DNA of 23,553 nucleotides from Bacteroidales bacterium (lineage in GTDB: Bacteria; Bacteroidota; Bacteroidia; Bacteroidales; JAADGE01): contig JAOZQB010000017.1 of NCBI GenBank assembly GCA_029932445.1, positions 1 through 23,553 on the forward strand, given 5' to 3'. This document shows, piece after piece, positions 7,194 through 14,248 of the stretch (position 1 is its first letter; every line of letters begins with the position of its first letter). The notes beneath the pieces are model-generated. The model did no database searches and had not been told where the DNA came from. It was given only the letters and a program-made list of their open reading frames with translations. Made by a program: the position numbers and the translations under genes.

Positions 7194-8792
7194 TTATTTT
7201 ATTAATCCTTTGACAAACAGCAAATACCATCTGATTATAATTTCATTATATTTTTTTATTTTTGAATCAACGGGTAAATTGTTTTTTTTCATTGAGAAAA
7301 GCATTTGATTTGTAATGGCTTCATAATTTTTCCAATCATTTTTTATTAAGAACTGTTTTCTGAAAACAAAAGGAAGAATCGGCTTAATACGATTTTTAAT
7401 TTTTTGAACAGAAACAGAGAATAAAGATGATTGTATTTCTTTTTCAAAATTAAGATTGAATGATTTAAAAAAATGATTTTTTAAGACATCATCATATAAA
7501 AGTTTCATTTTTTTATATTCGAAAGGGACGTTTTTGAAAAAACAAAGCATTTTTTTGTCCCAATACGGAAAACGTTGCTCAAAGCCGAAAAAATTAAAAA
7601 CACTTGTCGAATTAAAAATAAATTTTGTCAATTTTTCTTTAATATCATAATCTTCAAAAACTGAATAGGGGATATCTTTCTGATAATCAGGACTAAAAGA
7701 GAGTAAAGAATTTTTCACTGCTTTTTTTATTTCAGGTTTTTCAGAATCGGAAATTGAATTATAAAAAAATTTCTTTTTTACGATAAGATTTGAAATGCCG
7801 GAAGGTTTTAAATTTTCGGACACAACTTTAATCAATTGACTGCCGCCCAATAAATCGCCTGAATGTCCGGGAATAAAGACGGAATTTTCAGCAATTAAAT
7901 TATTATCTTTTAGGTATTTTACGGCAAAATATTCTTGAAGGAAAGGCATTGACGAATATTTACCGGCAAAATGAACATATTCTTTAAATGATTCTGTTTC
8001 AATATAATTATTGATTAATTCTTTTGAATACTCAATAAAAAGCCACTTAAAATTTAAAGTTTCGGCAGTTTTTTTAGAATTTTCCGTTTCAAAATTATTT
8101 TTTTTACCGAAAGTAAAACAAATAACATTTGTATAATTATGTTTTTTCAGCATCAGAGCTATTAATCTGGAATCATAGCCGCCGCTTAAAGGCAAAATAA
8201 CAGGACGATTTTGCAAAGAAATTATAAGACGTTTAAAGGTTTCTTCAAAGACTTGAATTGCTTGTGATTTAAGGCTTTCATACGGAGCCGGATTTAATTT
8301 ATTTGTTGAATACGAAAAAAAGAACTGCTGATTTATAAGTTTGTTATTTTGGAAAATAAGAAATTCATTTGATTGTGTTTGGTAAATATTTTTCAGTAAT
8401 GTTTTATTTCCGATTGTGTGAGCAGCAGAATTAAATTCTGTCTCTGATTGTTTATTTATGACGGATATTTTCAAGTTGGTTTTTAAGAAAACGATATCAT
8501 CACTTATAAAAAGACTGTTTTTTTGAAAAGAATAAAATAAAGGAAAAATACGAGAAGTATCACTCGCAATCATTATAATATCTTTTATTTTTATAATTAC
8601 CGTAAAAATACCGTTTGCTTCGGTTATTTTATCAATCAAATCAGCTTTAGTTTTAACAGATTTAAAATAATCTAATAAATCTGATTTTTCGTAAAAGTTG
8701 TTCTTATCATCAAAAAAACAACCTTTTACGGAAATTGTATCATTTTTAAACCAATGAAATCCGTTATTTTGTATTAAATGTATTTTATTCAT
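7194..8792 (-). CDS. Asparagine-synthase-like ATP-dependent enzyme of a glycan cluster, lacking the glutaminase cysteine
   Basis: A 532-residue protein with two parts. The C-terminal part begins with the ATP pyrophosphatase loop P-L-S-G-G-Y-D-S-R (residues 201-209), followed by 'VICFTFGKKNNFETENSKK', typical of asparagine synthase B-type domains that adenylate a carboxylate. The N-terminal ~150 residues resemble the class II glutamine amidotransferase fold ('EANGIFTVIIKI', 'SDTSRIFPLFYS'), but residue 2 is Asn and there is no N-terminal Cys, so it should not be able to release ammonia from glutamine. Family members in polysaccharide loci are thought to amidate or otherwise modify sugar acids or amino-acid substituents. 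Its start overlaps the upstream glycosyltransferase stop in ATGAATAA, so translation is coupled. Confidence 0.82.
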   Translation of the reverse strand: MNKIHLIQNNGFHWFKNDTISVKGCFFDDKNNFYEKSDLLDYFKSVKTKADLIDKITEANGIFTVIIKIKDIIMIASDTSRIFPLFYSFQKNSLFISDDIVFLKTNLKISVINKQSETEFNSAAHTIGNKTLLKNIYQTQSNEFLIFQNNKLINQQFFFSYSTNKLNPAPYESLKSQAIQVFEETFKRLIISLQNRPVILPLSGGYDSRLIALMLKKHNYTNVICFTFGKKNNFETENSKKTAETLNFKWLFIEYSKELINNYIETESFKEYVHFAGKYSSMPFLQEYFAVKYLKDNNLIAENSVFIPGHSGDLLGGSQLIKVVSENLKPSGISNLIVKKKFFYNSISDSEKPEIKKAVKNSLLSFSPDYQKDIPYSVFEDYDIKEKLTKFIFNSTSVFNFFGFEQRFPYWDKKMLCFFKNVPFEYKKMKLLYDDVLKNHFFKSFNLNFEKEIQSSLFSVSVQKIKNRIKPILPFVFRKQFLIKNDWKNYEAITNQMLFSMKKNNLPVDSKIKKYNEIIIRWYLLFVKGLIK

Positions 8793-9951
8793 TTATAATT
8801 TTTGAAAAATGCCGGCAATATTCTTTTGCAATATTACTTTTATTATATTTTCGAATTACTGAATGTCTTATTTCATCTTTATTAAAGGAGTGATAATTTT
8901 CCATCATTTCAGACATTGCAGATGCTAACTTATTCGGGTTTTCTGATTCCGTTATGTAACCGTTATCTTTATTAATAATCGATGATTGACCCCCGGCATC
9001 CGTTCCGATAACAGGTAATCCGCATGCCATTGCTTCAATATAAACAACCCCGAAAGCTTCAAACCTGCTCGGCAAAACAAAGGCATGTGCTAGATGCATT
9101 TCTTTAATGACCTCATCTTTTGTTAATTTTCCCGTAAAGAAGACCGTTTTTTCCAGATTTAACTGCTTTCTTAATTGATATAAATTTTTATATTCCGGGC
9201 CGTCTCCGCCTATCCGTAAAATAATTTTTTTATCTGAATTTTTCCGGATTAAAGAAACTGCCTCCAGTAAAATATCAAACCCTTTAACCGGATTTAATTT
9301 ACCCAAACTAAACCAATTAAAAATGTCTTTGGGTTTTTCAATGCTTGTTAATTTGAAATCATCGGTGTTAACCGTATTCGGAATTATTGTTATTTTGTTT
9401 TTAACGGAGTCCGCTATATCTACAAGTTTATTTTTTAAAGCCGGAGAAACACAAGTTACTAAAGATGCTTTTTGTAATGCCGGTTTTAACAGAGGGAAAT
9501 ATTTTTCCGGAAGCATTTTTTTGGCTTCCGCCGTATTATATATAAATCGTGAACGGTGTTCGGTAATAACAAAGGGAATTGAAAATTGTTTATTTATTTC
9601 AGACGCAACAACACCGGCCCAAATACTGCTGTGGGCATGAATAATATCCGGGTGACCGTTTTTTTTAACATATTCAAGATATCGTTTATAAGTATTGCGT
9701 ATCCAAAGTCGGCTACTGAGAAAATTTAATTTAGGGATATTATAAAATTTACTGCGATAAACATTTAATCCGAATTCATTATGATAAATGTTTTTTTTAA
9801 AAAGAGCCGTAAATTTAAAGCTTTTAAAAGAAGTTATCGTATTTACTAACACATCAACATTATTTTTTTCATGTAATAATGCAATATTTAATTCTTGAAA
9901 AAAATAACCGCTGTTCGGAGGATACCAAGAAGGAATAACAAGAATTTTCAT
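8785..9951 (-). CDS. Glycosyltransferase family 4
   Basis: This retaining GT-B glycosyltransferase is about 388 residues when started at the ATG at 9949-9951. A 7-residue longer start would overlap the previous gene and places MKILVIPSWYPP, a typical GT4 beginning, internally. The N-terminal domain includes 'PDIIHAHSSIWAG' (acceptor side). The C-terminal domain has 'PNTVNT' near 191, 'FSLGKLNPVKG' near 214, 'GGDGPE' near 248 and the E-x7-E motif in 'EAFGVVYIEAMACGLPV' with E298 and E306, all nucleotide-sugar binding features. It is the only glycosyltransferase in the operon, so it must work with enzymes encoded elsewhere. The sugar specificity cannot be read. Confidence 0.9.
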   Translation of the reverse strand: MKILVIPSWYPPNSGYFFQELNIALLHEKNNVDVLVNTITSFKSFKFTALFKKNIYHNEFGLNVYRSKFYNIPKLNFLSSRLWIRNTYKRYLEYVKKNGHPDIIHAHSSIWAGVVASEINKQFSIPFVITEHRSRFIYNTAEAKKMLPEKYFPLLKPALQKASLVTCVSPALKNKLVDIADSVKNKITIIPNTVNTDDFKLTSIEKPKDIFNWFSLGKLNPVKGFDILLEAVSLIRKNSDKKIILRIGGDGPEYKNLYQLRKQLNLEKTVFFTGKLTKDEVIKEMHLAHAFVLPSRFEAFGVVYIEAMACGLPVIGTDAGGQSSIINKDNGYITESENPNKLASAMSEMMENYHSFNKDEIRHSVIRKYNKSNIAKEYCRHFSKIINE

Positions 9952-9961
9952 AAATTGAATT

Positions 9962-11248
9962 TTAATAAGCATTTTCAGATTTCTTGGACATTCTCAATAA
10001 CCAGAAGAGCATAAAAATACCGAATAAAAAGCCGGTCAAAGAATACATTGTAACGGCAAAAACACCGTTAAACAATAATTTATAGCTTAAATATATTGAT
10101 AAAAAACGAAAAATTAAAAGTAAAAAATCAAAAATACTAACAAATTTTTGTTTGTTTAATATTGTAATAATCCATGAAACAGGCCTGTTTAAAAATGCAA
10201 TACTTATCCAAGGTAACATGACGGCAGCATACAAACCGGCTTTTCCCCAATCTTTCCCGAAAAAAAAGTCAAAGAAAAAAGTTGAAATAAAGATGATAAT
10301 TACCGGGAGAATAATAAGTTTTGCAAGATTTAAATATGTTTTTTTTACAAATCCGTATAAATCCCCGTTTTTGTTTTTGATATCCGTCGCTGTTTTATAA
10401 AAAACTTGTCCCACGGATTGTGCAACCATACCCGTCGGAGTCATTATTACTTTTCCTGCCATTCCGTAAAATGCGACAACTTCCAGACCGAAATATTTTC
10501 CGAGTAATAAAAACGGAATTTGGTTTGACAGTGTATTTAATCCGCTTAACAAGGTATTATATAAAGGAACATCTTTGTATTTTTTGACTAAGGCACGGCT
10601 GTTTTTTATTGAAACATATTTAATATTATTCTTAATGGATTTAATGCTGATAAAAAAAAGAAGGAATGCGGAAAATGCTTGTCCGATTAATGCACCGGCA
10701 ATTAAACCGTTTCCGGAAGTTGAAAAATACTTAAGACTTGTTTGTGAGCCGACAATTACCGCAGATTTAGTAATCTTACCGGAGGATATTTTTTTATAGT
10801 GTTCGGTTCTGTTATTCCAATAAGACATAATTTCAAAAAAACCTAAAAAGAATGAACTTAAAGGAATATAATAAAACCAATTTCCGATATTATTTTCTCC
10901 GGAAATATTTGTAATAATATCATAAAACAAAACAATGAGTACAAAGAAAAATAAGTTTATAATGATATTAATTATAAAGGCAACAACCAGCAGATTTATT
11001 GCATGTTTATCGTCTTCGGGCAATACAATTGAAAGTTCAAATCTTAAAGAAGCTATAATTTTTAAGATACTTGTGAAACTTGAAAAAATAAATAATACGG
11101 CAAATAATTCTTCCGAATAAAGTCTTGTTAAAAGAGGAATAAAAGCAAATAAAATTAATTGTCCCGTTACAGAGCCGGAAAAAAGCGTAAAGAAATTTTT
11201 TACAAATTTTTTTTTATAATTTTCTTTAATGAAATTACGAATTGACAT
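9962..11248 (-). CDS. Wzx-like polysaccharide/oligosaccharide flippase
   Basis: A 428-residue integral membrane protein with about 12 to 14 hydrophobic segments spread over its whole length. It starts with a basic cytoplasmic tail and then 'FFTLFSGSVTGQLILFAFIPLLTRLY', the usual first helix of Wzx/RfbX-type flippases (MATE/MOP superfamily: 'P-l-l-t-R-l-y'). These proteins move undecaprenyl-diphosphate-linked oligosaccharides across the inner membrane. It lies two bases after the acyltransferase gene and ten before the glycosyltransferase, within one operon. No Wzy polymerase is found next to it in this window. Confidence 0.87.
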   Translation of the reverse strand: MSIRNFIKENYKKKFVKNFFTLFSGSVTGQLILFAFIPLLTRLYSEELFAVLFIFSSFTSILKIIASLRFELSIVLPEDDKHAINLLVVAFIINIIINLFFFVLIVLFYDIITNISGENNIGNWFYYIPLSSFFLGFFEIMSYWNNRTEHYKKISSGKITKSAVIVGSQTSLKYFSTSGNGLIAGALIGQAFSAFLLFFISIKSIKNNIKYVSIKNSRALVKKYKDVPLYNTLLSGLNTLSNQIPFLLLGKYFGLEVVAFYGMAGKVIMTPTGMVAQSVGQVFYKTATDIKNKNGDLYGFVKKTYLNLAKLIILPVIIIFISTFFFDFFFGKDWGKAGLYAAVMLPWISIAFLNRPVSWIITILNKQKFVSIFDFLLLIFRFLSIYLSYKLLFNGVFAVTMYSLTGFLFGIFMLFWLLRMSKKSENAY

Positions 11249-11250
11249 AT

Positions 11251-12153
11251 TTATTTTTTGAAAAGTCTTACAAACAAAGGTAAATTATTTTGTTTATAAC
11301 AATAATAGATTTCCGGTTTAGCTCCCCATCCTTCAAAAAATCGTGCAACACCCGGCAATGCCGAACCTTCAAAATCCAAAATTTTATTTTGCAAGGCATA
11401 ATCTTGAATAAAAGCATCAAAAATTAAGAAAGAGGCAAAATTTTTCTTTCCTTCTTCCGAAGATGCTATTAAAGGCAAAGAAATACGATTTCCGCAAAAA
11501 CTGAAAACTCCGACAGAAATTAATTGACTTTTTTCATTTATTATACCGTAAATTTTAAGGGCGAAACGGTCTTTTACAAAATGAATTAAACTTTTCAAAA
11601 CAGTTAAGTCGTTGTTTGATAAAGAATTAATATTGTTGTTTGTTTTTAACGAAACGGCATCTTCAACGCTTAGCTCTTTATCTAAACTGAATTTTAACAA
11701 TTTTGCTTTTTTAATATTTCGTTTTGTATTTGTCGAAAAAGCTTTTCTTAATGCTTCATAAGATGAATTTAAATTCAATAAATGATTTGGTTTTTCAGAA
11801 ATATATTCTGAGTTGAACTTGTTTCCCGAATTAAAATGAATGGTCAAATATTTATATTTTTTCGGTATTGAATTTATAAAGCCGGATATTATTTCAGCAG
11901 AAATTTCAGCGGGAGAAAAAATTCCGATTTGTTGCGTAAATTTTGCAGGAGCGATATATGAAATACCGAATTTTTTCTTCACCAAAAGCGGCATTACAAA
12001 ATCATAATTATCCGAAACCAAAGCACACCATTTCGGGGAGGCAATATCCAACCATCCGGAATAACCGTATATTCTTTGATTTAAGGATCCGGAAATTTTT
12101 ACATCCCATAATTTTTTATCAATCTCGTTATGTGTCAGATATCTAATATTCAA
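11251..12153 (-). CDS. GNAT/FemAB-like acyltransferase (BioF2-like domain)
   Basis: A 300-residue cytoplasmic protein. Its N-terminal half contains 'MPLLVKKKFGISYIAPAKFTQQIGIF', a pattern seen in FemAB-like proteins where a strand hairpin is followed by 'p..qqlG.f'. The C-terminal half has 'LRKAFSTNTKRNIKKA' (start of the Acetyltransf_6/BioF2-like domain), then 'SVGVFSFCGNRISL' and 'LDFEGSALPGVARFFEGWGAKP', the characteristic closing motif with F-E-G-S and F-f-..-f-G-A. Enzymes of this class transfer amino-acyl or acyl groups; in glycan loci they probably decorate a sugar amine. Gaps to both neighbours are two to three bases, so it is cotranscribed. Confidence 0.75.
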   Translation of the reverse strand: MNIRYLTHNEIDKKLWDVKISGSLNQRIYGYSGWLDIASPKWCALVSDNYDFVMPLLVKKKFGISYIAPAKFTQQIGIFSPAEISAEIISGFINSIPKKYKYLTIHFNSGNKFNSEYISEKPNHLLNLNSSYEALRKAFSTNTKRNIKKAKLLKFSLDKELSVEDAVSLKTNNNINSLSNNDLTVLKSLIHFVKDRFALKIYGIINEKSQLISVGVFSFCGNRISLPLIASSEEGKKNFASFLIFDAFIQDYALQNKILDFEGSALPGVARFFEGWGAKPEIYYCYKQNNLPLFVRLFKK

Positions 12154-12156
12154 AAC

Positions 12157-13008
12157 TTATTCGTTGTGTTCGCTTAATAATAGTTCTTTTTTTTCTTTTC
12201 CGAAAAGGAAAAAGTCATTCTTACTTTTGCCTGAAATATGAGAATAAACCAATCGTTTATTAAATTTATTGAATACGGCAAAGAAGCTTGACAGTCGGGC
12301 AAGTCTGCCGGATGTCATCCATCTTAAATCATAGAAAAATGCTTCTTTTTTATCCTCGTCAACACGGCTGATATTTCCGTTAATAATATGACTTTTTGTG
12401 TGTTTCGGGGACAGCATGGAATCAGAATATTCTTCACCGATAAAATCGGTAATTTTTTTTAAAATGTGTTTCGGATACATTGCTAATTCTTCATATCCGA
12501 CGGTCATTATCTTTAATCCGTATTTTTTCAAAACATATAACAATTTTTTATTTTCAAGATACCATCTTAAAGCAAGAAACAACATCGGTTTTCGGGTTCT
12601 TGCAAAACGAGAGTACACCCAACTTCTGTAATCTCTTGTCAAATAGATAATTCGCAAGTCGAATTCCTTATTCAAAAATTGAAGATACGGATAAGAATTT
12701 TTAGAACTGTCGGTTAAAATCATTTTATCGCCGTATTTTTCCGAAAATTTTTTAATTAATTTTCGATATTTTTCTTCAGTTGCTTCATTTGAAGAAGATA
12801 TTGTTTGTAAATCTTTCCAGAAATCACAATCCGCCCCTTTTTTTCCGCAGGAACAAGTTGATTTTTCAAAAAGAGCATCGGGATTGTCTTTATTAAAAAC
12901 AGCATAAATTTCTCCTAAACCGATAATATTCGGATGACATCCCAATGCCATATCCAAAATGGTTGAACCGGAATGTCCCAAACCTGCTATGTAAATGATT
13001 TTTTTCAA
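12157..13008 (-). CDS. PAPS-dependent sulfotransferase family protein
   Basis: About 283 residues when started at the TTG at 13006-13008, giving MKKIIYIAGLGHSGSTILDM. The phosphosulfate-binding loop is G-L-G-H-S-G-S-T (residues 9-16) and the 3'-phosphate site is 'IYLTRDYRSWVYSR' with R125 and S129. A 'C-S-C-G-K-K-...-D-C-D-F-W' cluster near residue 54 is typical of this bacterial subgroup. An upstream TTG at 13030-13032 would extend the protein by eight residues, but it overlaps a TACTTTTG promoter-like box. It is the first gene of the glycan operon and probably sulfates a sugar hydroxyl, or a carrier-linked precursor, using 3'-phosphoadenylyl sulfate. Confidence 0.82.
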   Translation of the reverse strand: MKKIIYIAGLGHSGSTILDMALGCHPNIIGLGEIYAVFNKDNPDALFEKSTCSCGKKGADCDFWKDLQTISSSNEATEEKYRKLIKKFSEKYGDKMILTDSSKNSYPYLQFLNKEFDLRIIYLTRDYRSWVYSRFARTRKPMLFLALRWYLENKKLLYVLKKYGLKIMTVGYEELAMYPKHILKKITDFIGEEYSDSMLSPKHTKSHIINGNISRVDEDKKEAFFYDLRWMTSGRLARLSSFFAVFNKFNKRLVYSHISGKSKNDFFLFGKEKKELLLSEHNE

Positions 13009-13029
13009 CAAAAAGCAAAATAATGAGTA

Positions 13030-13037
13030 CAAAAGTA
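13030..13037 (-). promoter_or_regulatory. Possible -7 box for the glycan operon
   Basis: On the minus strand TACTTTTG fits TAnnTTTG and lies 21 bases before the TTG start at 13008. No TTTG box is seen 19-21 bases further upstream. The box argues against the longer start at 13032. Confidence 0.4.
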
Positions 13038-13119
13038 AGAAATTGTTTTTGTTTTACGGATTTTCATACGTATTAAAGGAATAATCATTATTTTTACGAA
13101 TTATCAAATTGTTTTGTCC

Positions 13120-14235
13120 GTGAGTCAAACGCAACAACTTAAAATATATCGGGTTTTCGGGAAATCGGACAAAGGACTTGTTCGAAAAGAAAATCAAGAT
13201 GCTTTTACATATTTTGAAAGCATTAACGGTGCCGTGTTTGTTTTATGCGACGGAATGGGCGGAATCTCCGGCGGAAAAAAAGCTGCAAAACAAACATTAA
13301 AGACGATTGAAAAATTTATTTCCGAAGATTGGCAGGATAACGAACAAACATTAATTAAAGAAGCAATTGAACTTGCAAACAAACAAGTTCGAGAAAAATT
13401 AGGAGATACCGGAACAAATATTTTTCCCGGAACCACCCTTGTTTTGGTTTTAATCAGAGATAACAAAGTGTTTTATGCACATGCCGGTGACAGCAGAATT
13501 TATTATCAGACAGGAAAAAAACTGTTTCAACTTACCGAAGATCATTCTTTGGTAATGAAACTGTTGAAAGAAAAAAAAATCAGCAGAGAAGAGGCAGAAA
13601 ACCATGTCCGGAAAAACGTCATTTATAATGCTTTGGGAATTAATGAAAACGTCATTGTTGAAATTAGTCAAAACCCGATTTCACCGGCAGATAATGATTT
13701 TATTCTGTTGTGTTCCGACGGATTAACCGGAGAGTTAAGTGATGAAAAAATTTTATCTGTTTTAAAAAATGATTCGGACATTCAGAAAAAGGGTAATTTA
13801 TTGATAAAAAAGGCATTGGCAAACGGAGGTTCCGATAATGTTACGGTTCAGTTAATTCAATTTTATAATACCGGAAATAAACCCGGGAAAAGATACCGTT
13901 CGGATAGCGGACATAAGAAAAAAAGAATAAGACGTATTGCCGGATTCGGATTTGTTTTTTTGCTTGTGAATGCAATTTTAATGCTTAATTATTTCTATAA
14001 AAATAAAAAGCTTGAAACACAAAATAAAAGTGCCGAAAAAACGATTGTTTCGTATGAATTAAGTTTTTTTAAAAAAAGCACAAAACAAAATGTTTATACA
14101 ATCGGCAGGAATATTTATACGTATCCGGAAATTACAAAAAATACTATAATTGATATTTTACGAGTTAATAATAAAAGGGCTTTATTTTTTTATCCGGGAG
14201 AAAAGATTAAATATCCGAAAAAAAAGAACAACTAA
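13120..14235 (+). CDS. PP2C-family Ser/Thr protein phosphatase with membrane anchor and LysM-like tail
   Basis: About 371 residues from the GTG at 13120; a TTG six bases upstream is an alternative and there is no ATG that fits. Residue numbers here count from that TTG. The cytoplasmic PP2C domain spans about 12-250 and has the metal-site motifs R-K-E-N-Q-D (24-29), D-G-M-G-G (46-50), the 'FPGTTLV' strand, A-G-D-S-R (124-128), S-D-G-L (201-204) and G-G-S-D-N-V-T (238-244). A basic stretch and one membrane helix (about 275-295) follow. The extracytoplasmic tail 'VYTIGRNIYTYPEITKNTII' through 'NNKRALFFYPGEKIKYP' resembles a LysM module. It is 13 bases upstream of the Ser/Thr kinase gene and should reverse its phosphorylations. 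Confidence 0.87.
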   Translation: MSQTQQLKIYRVFGKSDKGLVRKENQDAFTYFESINGAVFVLCDGMGGISGGKKAAKQTLKTIEKFISEDWQDNEQTLIKEAIELANKQVREKLGDTGTNIFPGTTLVLVLIRDNKVFYAHAGDSRIYYQTGKKLFQLTEDHSLVMKLLKEKKISREEAENHVRKNVIYNALGINENVIVEISQNPISPADNDFILLCSDGLTGELSDEKILSVLKNDSDIQKKGNLLIKKALANGGSDNVTVQLIQFYNTGNKPGKRYRSDSGHKKKRIRRIAGFGFVFLLVNAILMLNYFYKNKKLETQNKSAEKTIVSYELSFFKKSTKQNVYTIGRNIYTYPEITKNTIIDILRVNNKRALFFYPGEKIKYPKKKNN

Positions 14236-14248
14236 TTGAACAAGACGA

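Noticed and set aside
9323..9640. Plus-strand open frame of 105 codons inside the GT4 gene
   Set aside because: Antisense to conserved glycosyltransferase motifs, no promoter-like box or domain.
6378..13008. Biosynthetic cluster for a lasso or other peptide, because of the asparagine-synthase-like gene
   Set aside because: No precursor peptide, protease or RiPP recognition element seen; flippase, glycosyltransferase and sulfotransferase fit a glycan locus better.
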